Part shown: one piece after another, positions 43,011 to 53,890 of the stretch | Layout of the letters: each line of letters begins with the position of its first letter | How positions within the stretch are numbered: the first letter of the stretch is position 1 | Origin: Bettongia penicillata ogilbyi | Taxonomy: Eukaryota > Chordata > Mammalia > Diprotodontia > Potoroidae | DNA length: 64,000 bases | Assembly: GCA_023548195.1 (NCBI GenBank) | Contig: JAJHZJ010000496.1 | Location: forward strand, 9,682,070 to 9,746,069 | Direction of reading: 5' to 3' | Program-made: the position numbers and the translations under genes | Notes under the pieces: generated by a model | What the model was told of the DNA's origin: nothing | Seen by the model: only the letters and a program-made list of their open reading frames with translations | Databases searched by the model: none

Positions 43011-44265
43011 AAAACCTCTGTTACATTGTAGATTCTCATCAGCATAATAAAAATAAACTTAATTCCGGGTATTGGTCTGACATCTGAAATCATGGCAGTT
43101 CTTACTTTTCTTTAGAAATTTCCCTAATAGAAAAGACTAAGGATTAGTAGGAATGTATATGGAAATTTAAAGTCATAACCTTAATTTCCTGTATCTTCCT
43201 AAGAAATATATATTCATATGAAACCCATGACTACTTTTAACTGTTCACTTCATCAATGTTTGTCATACATTTGCTTTATCTATTAAACGTGTTAACAGGA
43301 CTGGTCAACTCTAAATGAAATTCGAAAAGAATTGAATGGGCTCTGAGAAGCAGATTTTGAAGTATATTGGAAAGGAATCCCTTAATCCAGAAGCATGGCC
43401 TGAGGGGGAATGTGTAATGGTTCTGAGTGGAACTTAAAGATCACCTTTCAGGAAAGTAATAAACGTTTTATTTTTCTATCTTTTGGAGGATTTGCTTGGG
43501 TCTGGAGGTAGGGGGAAGGGAAACTATTTATCAGAAAAAAATAATTGGAATTTAGCTAAGGAGAATACTTCCAAAAGCCAATCTTTTTCAGGCTTCTGAA
43601 TGTTCCTTCCAAAGTTAGAAGTTAGTTAGACAACAAATGAGTCTTTAAGATATTAAAATTTATTGTTAATATTTTGTTGTGCCATGTCCTCAAGTTTGTT
43701 TTCTTTTTCTTTTTTGATCATTATAATTCATCATAATTTACTTCTACTTAACCCCTGAGAGCATTCTGTTTCTACTACAAATAGGATTGGCATGAATCAA
43801 TAGACTTGGGGTAAAGTTTCCAAATGTATATTCATTCCTGGGCTATGGATATTGAAATCTTCAGGCTATTAATGGGGTTCTAAAACCAAGGTAATTTAAA
43901 CATCCCTTTGAAGGCTCTTAAGCTACCATATCAATAAAGGAAAATATATAAATTTGTATAGGAATTGATTTGTAGATGCATATATTTTCTTTTTAATTCA
44001 GATGCTCTCCTTCTAAAATGCCTGGCATTTCCAACAGAGCCTGATAAATCCTTCATGCTTTTAGTGAGAGGCAACAGATTGACAGCCTAGGCAACTATTC
44101 ATACACAGCAACTGAATCAGCAATTAAAACTCAAAAACAGCACTGTCATCCATATGACATGAGCATGTAATGATCAGGCCTTTGTGATTATTGGGGTCCA
44201 TAGAAGTCCATGGAATTGATTTCATTTGTAAGAGTGGTCTTCATATCGCATTTCATTTAGGGGTT
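43011..44265. other. Unique sequence, nothing identified
   Basis: More than 1.2 kb without a recognisable repeat or gene. Confidence 0.4.
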
Positions 44266-44279
44266 AAAAGAGCTCTGTC
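44266..44279 (+). repeat. Target-site duplication of the L1, left copy
   Basis: aaaagagctctgtc, identical to 48698-48711. It is preceded by TT, giving TT/AAAA, the preferred L1 endonuclease target. Confidence 0.95.
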
Positions 44280-44544
44280 TCCAGGAACCAAGATGGTGGA
44301 GTGATCAGTAATTGTTATCTCCTTCCCCTTATTGATTTTGAAGAGCTCAGACAATAGCTCCCTGGAAAAAAAAACGTGGAACAGTGGGAGCAGCAGAAGG
44401 GTAAACAGTTTCTGAAAGACTGAAAAAGGGGAAGGAAGACTGAGGGAGGTGGTGGTCAAAAGTTAAAACTCTATTGTGGAGGGGAAGGGAGAAGGGAAAA
44501 CTAAAAAGTGTAAATGGGGGGAAAGGGGGTGGAGGGAAAGATAG
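44280..44544 (+). promoter_or_regulatory. L1 5' UTR with degraded YY1-like site
   Basis: CCAAGATGGT (44288-44297) corresponds to the YY1 core CCAAGATGGC. The C-to-T change fits decay of a methylated CpG (ATGGCG to ATGGTG). Purine-rich sequence follows up to the ORF2 start. Confidence 0.6.
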
Positions 44545-47500
44545 ATGGTAAGCATAACTGTAAATGTGAAGGGGATGAACTCTCCACTAAAATGGAGATG
44601 GATAGCAGAATGGATTAAAAACCATAATCCAACAATATGTTGTTTGCAAGAAACACATTTGAAACAGGGGCATATATGCAGGGTAAAGGTAAAAGGGTGG
44701 AGCAGAATATATCGTGCTTCAACTGATATAAAAAAAGCAGGAGTAGCAATCCTAATCTCAGACAAAACAAAAGCAGAAATAGATCTAATCAAAAGAGATG
44801 AAGAAAGAAACTATATCCTGCTAAAAGACACCACAGACAATGAAGCAATTTTATTATTAAACATATATGCTCCAAGTGGTATAGCATCCAAATTCTTAGA
44901 GGAGAAGGTAAGGGAGTTACAGGAAAAAATAGACAACCAAAACTACACTAGTGGGGGACCTTAACCTCCTCCTCTCTGAAATTGATAAATGTAACCTCAA
45001 AATAAATGAGAAAGAAGCTAAGGAGGTGAATAGAACTCTGGATAAGGTAGATATGATAGATCTCTGGAGAAAATTGAATGGGAATAGAAAGAATAATACA
45101 TAATGATTAGGTAGGATTTACTCTCAGTGGTACATGGCACATATACAAAAATTGATCAGGTACTAGGCCATAAAAACTTCACAATCCAGTGCAGAAAGGC
45201 AGAGATAGTCAATGCATCCTTCTCAGATCATAATGCAATAAAAATTATATGTAATCAAAGGCCATGGAAATATAAACCAAAAATTAATTGGAAACTAAAC
45301 AATCTAATACTAAAGAATGAGCGGGTTAAACAACAAATTATGGAAACAATCAACAACTTCATTCAAGATAATGACAATAATAAGGCAGTCTATGAAATCT
45401 TGTGGGATACTGCAATAGGAGTTCTTAGGGGAAGTTTTATATCTTTGAGTGCCCACATGAATAAAATAGAGAAAGGGGAGATCAATGAACTGGGCATGCA
45501 GCTGATAAAGCTAGAAAAAGAACAAATTGGAAATCCCCAAGTAAATATCAAATTAGAAATACTGAAAACCAAAGGAAAGATTACTAAAATTGACATTAAT
45601 AAAACTGTTGAACTAATAAATAAAACTAAGAGTTGATTTTATGAAAAAAATAATAAAATTGATAAAACTTTGGTCAATTTGATTAAAAAGAGAAAGAAGA
45701 AAACCAAACTACCAATATCAAAAATGATAAGGGTGAACTAACCTCCAATGAGGAGAAAATTAAAACAATAATGAGAAACTAATTTGCCCAACTTTATGTC
45801 CATAAATTTGACAATCCAAATGAGATGGATGATTATTTTTAAAAAATATAAATTGCCCAGATTAACAGGAGAGGAACTTGAATACTTAAATAACCCCATC
45901 TCAGAAAAACAAATAGAACAAGTCATCAATGAACTCCCTAGGAAAAAATCTCCTGGGTCAGATGGATTTACAAGTGAATTCTATCAAACATTTAAAGAAC
46001 AGTTAATTCCAGTACTATTAGACTATTTGGGAAAACTGAGGAAGAAGGAGTCCTCCCAAATTCTTTTTATGATGCAAATATGGTTCTGATACCTAAACTA
46101 GGAAGGACCAAAACAGAGAAAGAAAACCATAGACTAATTTCTCTAATGAATATAGATAAAAAATTTTAAATAAGATATTAGCAAAAAGAATACAGCAACT
46201 TATCATGAGAATAATACATTATGATCAGGTACGAATCATACCAGGAATGCAGGACTGGTTCAAAAATAGGAAAACTACTAGTATTATTAATCATATCAAG
46301 AACAAAACTAATAGAAAACACATAATTATCTGAACAGATGCAGAAAAAGCTTTTGACAAAATACAATGCCTATTTCTATTGAAAATATTGGAAATCATAG
46401 GAATAAATGGAACTTTCCATAAAATAGCAAGTAATATCTACCTGAAATCTTCAGCAAGCATTATGGAGATAAGCTAGAAGCATTTCCAGTAAGATCAGGG
46501 GTGAAACAAAGATGTCCATTATCACCACAGTTATTGACATTAGAAATGCTAGCTGTAGCAATGAGAAGAAAAAAATTGAAGGAATTAGAACATGCAAAGA
46601 AGAAACTAAGCTATCACTCTTTGCAGAAGACATGATGATATACTTAGAGAATCCTAGAGAATCAAGTAAAAAGTTGCTTGAAATAATAAACAACTTTGGC
46701 AAAGTCGCAGGTTACAAAATAAACCCAGATAAATCATCTGCATTTCTATGTATTACTAACAAAACCTAACAGTAGCAAGAAATAGAAAGCTACATTTAAA
46801 GCTACAGCAGACACTATAAAATATCTGAGAGTCTACCTGCAAAACAAACCCAGGGAGTATATGAACACAATTACAAAACACTTTTTGCACAAATAAAGTC
46901 AGATCTAAGTAAGTGGAAAAACATCAGTTGTTCATGGGTAGGTTGAGCTAATATAATAAAAATGACAATTCTGCCTTAATTTATTTACTTATTCAGTGCC
47001 ATACCAATCAAACTACCAGATAATTATTTTCTATATCTAGAAAAAATAATATCAAAAAGAAAAAAGTTCCAGAATATCAAGGGAACTAATGAAAAGAAAT
47101 GTTAGAGAAGGTGGCCTAGCCCTAGCAGATCTCAAATTGTATTGTAAAGCAGCAATTATCAAAACCACTCGGTACTGGCTAAGAAACGGAGGAGTGAAAC
47201 GATGGAATATGTTAGGTACTCAAAACATAGCAGTCAATGAATGTAGCAATCTGCTATTTGATAAACCCAAGGACTCCAGCTTCTGGGATAAGAACTCACT
47301 GTTTGACAAAGATTTCTGGGAAAACTAGATAACAGTGTGGCAGAAAATGGGCATAGAACAATGCCTGACACCATACACAAGAAAAAAGTTCAAATGGATA
47401 CATGATCTAGGTATAAACATTGATACTATAAACACATTAGGGGAGCAAGGAATAGTGCATTTGTCAGATTTATGGGGACTGGAGAAATTTATGACCCAAC

Positions 47501-48180
47501 GAGAGATAGAGAACATTATGAAGTACAAAATGGATAATTTTGATTATGTTAAATTGAAAAGCTTTGCACTAACAAATCCAATGCAACCAAGATTAGGAGG
47601 GAAGCAGAAAACTGGGAAAGAATTTTTGCAACTAGTGTCTGTGATAAAGGCCTCATTTCTAAAATATATAGAGAACGGAGTCAAATGTACAAGAATACAT
47701 CATTCCTCAATTCATAAATCATCAAAAGATATGAACAGGGAGTTTTCAGAGGAAGAAATTAAAGTTATCTATAATAATATGAAAAAATGCTCTAAATCAC
47801 TATTGATTAGAGAGATGCCAATCCAAACAACTCTGAGGTAACACGTCATACCCATCAGATTGGCTAACATGACAAAACAGGAAGATGATAAGTGTTGGAG
47901 AAGATGTGGGAGAGTTAGAACACTAATTCATTGTTGGTGGAGCTGTGAGCTGATCCATCCATTCTGGAGAGCAATTTGGAACTATGCCCAAAGAGCTACA
48001 AAAATGTGCATACCCTCTGACCCAGCAATACTGCTTCTAGTACTGCATCCCCAAGAGATTATAAAAATGAGAAAGGGTCCCACATGTACAAAAATATCTA
48101 TAGCAGCTCTCTTTGTGGTGGCCAAAAACTGTAAATCAAGGGGAAGCTCATCAATTGGGGAATGACTGAACAAGTTGTGG
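44545..48180 (+). pseudogene. L1 ORF2p remnant: endonuclease, RT, Cys-rich C terminus
   Basis: L1 ORF2p nicks target DNA and reverse-transcribes its RNA there. Endonuclease: the first 139 codons (44545-44964) contain CCLQETHL and LLLNIYAPSG; the next piece (45127-45636) carries the catalytic SDH of SFSDHNAIK at 45223-45231. [19 protein letters not shown] (about 45940-45990), DAEKAFDKIQ (about 46340) and the active-site box, here F-A-E-D (46620-46631) instead of FADD. C terminus: CWRRCGRVRTLIHCWWSC in the 47860-48165 frame. Several frameshifts and stops break it, so no intact protein is encoded. Confidence 0.92.
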
Positions 48181-48697
48181 CATATGAATGTAGTGGAATA
48201 CTATAGTGCTATGAAAAAAAATGAACAGGAAGACTTCAGAGAAGCCTGGAAAGATTTATAGGAACTGATATGAGTAAAAGGAGTAGAACCAGGAGAATTT
48301 TGTAGACAGCAACAACCACAGTGTAAGAGAAATTTTTCTGATAGACTTAATTCTTCATTGTAATTCATGGACTTAAAAAGCTTCCAATGGACTCTTGAGG
48401 TAAAACGCCTTCCTCAGTCAGAGAACAACTATGAAATTGGATCACAGATAGAAGCAGAACATTTTCTTTTGCATTATGATTTGTTTTGTTTTATGGTTTC
48501 TCCCATTTATTTTAATTCTTCTATGCAACATGTATTTAATAGAAATATTCATGTAGAACCTATATAAGAGTGTACACCATCTCAGGAGGGGAATAAGGAG
48601 GGAGAGGGCAATAAGGGAGAGGGAGGGGAAAAATATCTAAGATATATGAAAGTGATTGTTGAACATTGAAAACAAATAAAATAATTTAATTTTTTTA

Positions 48698-48711
48698 AAA
48701 AGAGCTCTGTC
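48698..48711 (+). repeat. Target-site duplication of the L1, right copy
   Basis: aaaagagctctgtc, a perfect match to 44266-44279, directly after the A/T-rich tail. Confidence 0.95.
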
Positions 48712-49000
48712 AATTTAGTTCATAAACTTTTGATCAAACCTCAGGTGGTAAGTCCAGAAAAATATAAAAGAATCCTGGAAAAAAGGGGGAATTCCTCCTG
48801 ATTTAGAGAGCTTTGGGCAATGGAAGGATAGAGCATGTGAATTCTGTCCTCAGAGCTATACCTAGGGATTGCCCTACCTAGGGAAGAGGATGGTAGAGGT
48901 AAAGGATGGGACTAAGGTAGAAGCTTGACATTGTGGGATTATTAACATGAAGCATAAAAATGAATTTAAAGGTTAAGTATGACTCCCATCTCTTTATAGA
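48712..49000. other. Unassigned sequence
   Basis: No element recognised. Confidence 0.3.
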
Positions 49001-49150
49001 ATGAACGAATGAAAAGGCATTTAGTGTTTACTATGTCTCAAGAAATTTGCTAAGTACTCTAGGGGGACATGGAGGAAAATGATAACAGTTCTTGCTTTCA
49101 AAAAGTTCACATTCTAATTAGAAGAGATAGCACAAAAATAAAATTTAGCT
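49001..49150 (+). repeat. CORE/L2-like repeat
   Basis: 'gaatgaacgaatgaaaagg'-like start, 'gtttactatgtctcaagaaa', 'tttgctaagtactctagg', 'aaaaagttcacattctaatt'. Confidence 0.65.
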
Positions 49151-49654
49151 ATAGGGAAGATGAAAAAGCCTGAAAGTTCCAATGGTCAGCAGTTGGGTGG
49201 GTTGCAAGTCCTAAAGGTGACCATTTATATTTGCCTCAGTATGAACAAATTTTCTAAGTAGAAGAGAAAGGGGCAGGGAATGAAGGAGCTGACAATGATA
49301 CTGAGCACCTAGAAATTTATAACAGAAGGAAAACACAAGAGTTGAAGGGGGATAGTAATGGGAAAGTGAGAAGGTCAGAGTTAAGGAAGACAAACCAGGG
49401 ATTTCCCAGTTTTACCAAGACCCAGTAGATTTATCTCCGGTCATCCTTGTCCAGATTATCTCCATCTGAGTTTTTTCTTGTCATAATTAACTGCACTCAA
49501 CCAGGGCAGATTTTCACCTACCCAACCAACCCATGTGAACCAAGTCATGGCCTAGCAAAAGAGCCACTCACATTCACCAGCCAAGGTAGGATTCCAAGGC
49601 TTTTTCATTCCCTAGTCAAGCTATTCCTCAACCCAACCTGATCTGTTTCTTTGC
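49151..49654. other. Unique sequence, nothing identified
   Basis: No repeat or gene recognised. Confidence 0.35.
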
Positions 49655-49835
49655 CCAAGAGGATTAGAGGAAGAATGGCATAGTATAAAGAATACTGACT
49701 CTATAGTCAGGTAATCTGGATCTTAATTCTGATGCTTCCTACCTATGTGACTTTCAGAAAGCTAAATTATCTCCTATATTCTGAAGTCACCATCTGCTCT
49801 GGGTGCTCTAATGACTAATTTCAATGCTTCCCAGA
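49655..49835 (+). repeat. CORE-SINE/MIR-type SINE
   Basis: 'gaatggcatagtataaagaa', 'tatagtcaggtaatctggat', 'cctacctatgtgactttcag'. Confidence 0.6.
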
Positions 49836-49844
49836 AATCAAACA

Positions 49845-50045
49845 ATTCCAGGGATTTAGAACTTGAAGGATCCTTGAAACTTATCCAATCTAGCTCCTTT
49901 ATTTTACAGAAGAAATGTTGACTTAGGGAAAGTAAATGATTCTCCAAAAGTCATACAAGTGGTAAGGGCAAGAGGCTGAACTTGAACTCAGATCCTCTGA
50001 TTCAAGAGTTAGTGCTCCCAGCACTGTATCACTTCTGTTCTTTTC
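49845..50045 (-). repeat. MIR/CORE-SINE, reverse orientation
   Basis: 'acttgaaggatccttgaaac', 'ctttattttacagaagaaat', 'aaaagtcatacaagtggtaa', 'tgaactcagatcctctgatt'. Confidence 0.7.
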
Positions 50046-50674
50046 TTGAGGAAGTCCTCCTGACTCCACATCTCCTTCTCTACACCAACATGCTTCCCCA
50101 TTTAAAGAAAATCCTCCAGCCAAAACAGAGTAGGGAACTTTTTGAGAAAAAACTATCTTCAAGTGAAGTCAATTATAAGGTCATGGGAATCTCTGGCTTT
50201 TACCATTTTTGCCAGCATCCCCATAAGAATTAGCCTTTACTCACAATGCAAGTCCAGGACCTGTGTTAATTTGTTTTGATCCCTTACAGTCTCTAAAAAA
50301 AGAAAATAACGTGGTACTAAGTCCAATGTTTGTTTCCAGGTAAAGGTATTTCTCTTAACAGTCACTGCAACACTTGGTCCTTAGGGGTTTAATCCACAGA
50401 AGAGACTTGGGCAATTCTCTTCCTTCTCTAGATGCCTTTTCTAGAAACTCATCCCTTCTACAAGATAACATCAACTTTGAAACTTACACCTTCTCTGTAC
50501 CTCCTGCCCCTTGGGACCTTCCCTCCCAATGACTGGGCGGGATGAAGGCTGGACATTGGAAAACTCCTGTATTTAAAGAAGAAGCCCAAGGAAGATGCCT
50601 CACAATTTCCCACCTGTCTACAGTACTTCATCATGCCTCCATGATGTACCCTACCCCCTGCCTTTTCAGCATCT
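50046..50674. other. Unassigned sequence
   Basis: No repeat or gene recognised. Confidence 0.35.
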
Positions 50675-50698
50675 CGTGTGTGTGTGTGTGTGTGTGTA
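50675..50698. repeat. (GT)n microsatellite
   Basis: Twelve GT units. Confidence 0.95.
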
Positions 50699-50764
50699 TG
50701 CATGTGTGCGCATAAACATGCTCAAGCTCATTCATATGAATTACTCACTCATATGCCTTCCCCC

Positions 50765-51105
50765 TAGTAGATTGTGAACTCCTTGAGGGCAGATATTGCC
50801 TTTTGCCTTTGATTGTATCTTCAGTACCTAGGACAGTGCTTGGGACTCCATTTTCCATTAGCAGTTCTGCTTGATTTGGACTCCAGTGAACTTCATTTCC
50901 CAATGTCAAGTATCCCTTGGTGTGCCCTACAGTTTTCAGAATCCCTTTTGTATTGTCTCTCCTTTAGAGTTGAAGCTCCTTAAGGGCAGGGACTGTCTTT
51001 ATTTTTGTTTGCATCCCCAATTGGTAACACTGTGTCTGGCAGGTGGAGACAATAAATATTTATTGAACTGAACTGAAATAGTAACTATTAAATAAATATT
51101 TATTG
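50765..51105 (+). repeat. Two L2-type 3' tails in tandem
   Basis: First about 50768-50850: 'tgtgaactccttgagggcag' then 'atcttcagtacctaggacag'. Second about 50965-51105: 'gaagctccttaagggcaggg', 'ttgcatccccaattggtaac', 'caataaatatttattgaact'. Confidence 0.75.
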
Positions 51106-51296
51106 ACTGCCTGAATGTTTAGCTGACTTGAGCTGCCCCAGGCTCAAAGCTCTTTGTATTTTCCTACCTAAACTCTAAAATCTCTTCTTGCTTAAAAGCT
51201 TCTTTCATCCATCAGGAATCCAGTTTGTCTTAAAGGGACATGCTTCCCTGCAGCTTTGCCCCCATCCAACATATCTTACTAGAACTTCTGTTTTCG
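51106..51296. other. Unassigned sequence
   Basis: Nothing recognised. Confidence 0.3.
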
Positions 51297-51495
51297 TAGA
51301 GTCAGACAATAGTAGAGTTGAAAAAGACCTTAAAAACTGTAGAATCTAACCCACCACTTAATGTGGTGATAATACTAAAAATACTTGGGATGGGTGTGGC
51401 ATCTGGCTTTTGCTGATGAAGAGGTCAGTATTTTTCACAGTAATCTGTTCCATTGCTAAACAGCTGCCAATGTTGGGAAGCTATTCCTTAAGTCA
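51297..51495 (-). mobile_element. CR1/L3 LINE 3' end, antisense fragment
   Basis: 'agtagagttgaaaaagacct', 'taaaaactgtagaatctaac', 'gtaatctgttccattgctaa', 'gaagctattccttaagtcaa': the antisense L3 3' end, diverged. Confidence 0.65.
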
Positions 51496-52165
51496 AGCTC
51501 AAAATGAATAGATGGTTTTAAAAAAAAAAGATAGTATCTGAGAATGGGATTTGGATTTTTGTACTACAGCATAAACTATGGAATGTCTAGCTCCTTGTCA
51601 GGGTTGGAATGCACCTAAAAAGGTCATCTAGAGAATATTTTCACTGAATCTCAAAAATCTAGTGAAAAAGGCCTTTGCACTGAATAGAAAAGTGGGGGTG
51701 GATGTTGGGATAGATACCTGTACACACATACACACGCATACATATATAATATATATAAATATATGCATGCAAATATGTATATGTGTATGTGTGCATATAT
51801 ATAAATATACATTGATGCATGTATGTGCACATATATGCATATATATAATATATATATGTCCAAGTTACACATCATAGAGACTAACTACAAAATAGGAAGG
51901 AGAGCCTCAACATTTCACTGGAGATAAAAATCAAAGAAAGGAACAGAAAACAAAACAAACTAATAATGACAAATGAAAAACCACATGGCCTAAGGATTTC
52001 TGTACATACATATCCACAGTCACACAGTATGGATAGCAAACATGCAAGATGTTCTGGAAGTTCTAACACAAACAGGCACATTTGAGCTCCCCAGTTAACT
52101 GAGATTTGGGAGAATGAAACCCATGCCTAGAATACAGCCCTGGAAGACTGTACCTTAAACAGAAG
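51496..52165. other. Unassigned; TA/CA/TG microsatellite at 51720-51860
   Basis: The microsatellite accounts for three overlapping low-complexity frames on both strands. The rest gives no family. Confidence 0.5.
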
Positions 52166-52169
52166 AACG

Positions 52170-53605
52170 AGGATAAACCAAAGAGCAGGCATCATGGGAG
52201 AGGTCATGTAAAATTATATATTGAGAAGAAATAATCATATGGGAAAATATAAAAATCACAGTTGGGGAGGACTGGGGAGAGCGTTATGGTAAAGTTCAAT
52301 GAAGTTAGAAACTAAAGCAGTATTATCAGGGTAATATACTATAGGCCACACGGATGAAATGTAAATAGTTGAGGAATTCAGGAAAGAGATGATGAATATC
52401 CCAGAGATGCAGGCTAGTTTAGTGATGGAAGACTCAGTTATACAGACATCTGCTGAAAGTCTATCTCTGTCAAAATCAGAGCAGTTAATAATTTCTTGAA
52501 TTGTCTTAATGAATGTTTCAAGGGTGAGAAAAATCAGCAAGGAGAAATTCAACTGTAGACCTGTTTCTTACTAACGTGAAAGAACTGAGTGCTGAGGTGA
52601 AAATGATGGGAATCTTAGAGTGAAGTAACAGCATTGAATTTTACCATTTAAATAGAGAAGAAATATGAATAATTCAATATGCACAATTATTTTGAGGAAA
52701 GCTGATTCCACAGAGTTGAGAAGGATAGTTAGAATCTGGTGCACTAAATTCTAATGGGGGAAGTGATCTAAGAGTACTTTAAGAAATAGCAAATGTAATT
52801 GTTATGTCACTGTGGGTAATACTGGAAAGATTATAGAAAATTAGATACTACCAGAATGAAAAAGAGTTAATATTGTCCAAATTATTCTTTGTGGCATTAA
52901 TGGAGTCAACAAATTATATGTCATTAAGCCTGAATTCAAATTTTTGGCACAATTGTAGAATGTATTGTGGGGGTGGGGGTGGGGGCTATCAGGGTTAAGT
53001 GACTTGCCAGGATCACACAGTTAGTAAGTGTCAAGTATCTGAGGCCAGACTTGAACTCAGGTCCTCCTGACTCCAGAGTTGAGAATGTAATATTAAAAGG
53101 ATGATAAGAAAAATTTAGAACATGAAGCAATGATCAAAAGGGTCAGTACAATACCACAAAAATAGATCATGGCAGGCAATTTCCACTTATTTTCCTGATT
53201 AGATAAATCAGAAACTTTGTAAATTTAGTATATTTAGATATATATTGTAAATACAGTGTCCCTAGGCATATATTTTAAATATAGTTCATCTAACAAAGAA
53301 TTTATTATGTTTTCTTAAGGTATTCTTAGAGAAAGATGAAGGGACATGGTCTTGATCATAAATAGTCTAGTCTAGGGGATATCCAATGAGTTAAATAAAT
53401 GTATTGCACAATGTCAACATTAATGGCTCAAAGAAATTTAAAAGGAGTCCCCCCAGAGGAGGACTTGGAAGGTCTCTGCTTGAATCTGTACTGTATTATT
53501 ATTTTTAGCAGTGATTTGGATAGGGACTTAGATGACAGGCTTATGAAATTTGCAAATCAGGGAAAGCTAGGAAGGATAGGCAACGTATTAGACAACATAA
53601 TCCTG
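52170..53605 (+). mobile_element. CR1/L3 LINE, endonuclease to RT, split by a SINE
   Basis: Sense blocks in order: 'cagacatctgctgaaagtct' (about 52443), the end of the endonuclease motif 'NYPDICWES' in diverged form; 'tgctgaggtgaaaatgatgg' with 'gaatctta'; 'tgtcactgtgggtaatactg'; 'tttttggcacaattgtagaa'; after the SINE, 'gaatttattatgttttctta'; 'atgtcaacattaatggctca'; 'agtgatttggatagggactt'; and 'gcttatgaaatttgcaaatc', where the RT box F/YADD has become F-A-N-Q. The frame at 53399-53716 covers its last part. This is the longest L3 remnant in the window; all frames are broken. Confidence 0.8.
52965..53088 (-). repeat. Marsupial SINE inserted in L3
   Basis: G-rich start, then 'gggttaagtgacttgccagg', 'atcacacagttagtaagtgt', 'gacttgaactcaggtcctcc', 'tgactccagag'. 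The flanks 'agaatgta' on both sides (about 52957 and 53084) look like a target-site duplication. Confidence 0.8.
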
Positions 53606-53890
53606 GTTACACTACTTGTCCCAGGTCATACAGTTGGTAAGGATTGTAACCAGGGTTTCTGTCTTCTAATGTATTTATTATCTCTTCTTCCTTTGTATGA
53701 TGTACAATCTGGTTAAACAGGTCATCTATGTTTTCATCCAAGCCACTGATAAAAATGTGCCAGTATTCTCTGATCCCCAGTCTTCTCATCTGCCAAATGG
53801 GGATAATAGTAGCTAGAATGAATAGATTACACGGTTGCTGAGATTGCCTTGCAAGCTTAAAAACTGGAGAACTTAAATACTTAAAACATC
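53606..53890 (+). repeat. Degraded CORE-SINE pieces
   Basis: About 53610-53690: 'ccaggtcatacagttggtaa' (reverse type). About 53765-53880: 'cttctcatctgccaaatggg', 'gataatagtagctagaatg' (sense). Mixed orientations. Confidence 0.55.

Larger units (their letters stand above)
44280..48697 (+). mobile_element. L1 LINE with both ends but no ORF1
   Basis: The 5' end (44280) reads 'tccaggaaccaagatggtgg', an L1 promoter start. About 260 bases later the sequence goes straight into ORF2 (44545). ORF2 can be followed to about 48180 through stops and frameshifts: endonuclease, RT, Cys-rich C terminus. The 3' UTR has a purine-rich tract and ends 'gaaaacaaataaaataattt' and a T-rich tail. A perfect 14-bp target-site duplication brackets the element. 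It is about 4.4 kb, compared with about 6 kb for a complete L1; ORF1 is entirely missing although both ends are present. That points to insertion of an already shortened RNA (for example a spliced L1 transcript) or to a later internal deletion. Confidence 0.92.
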
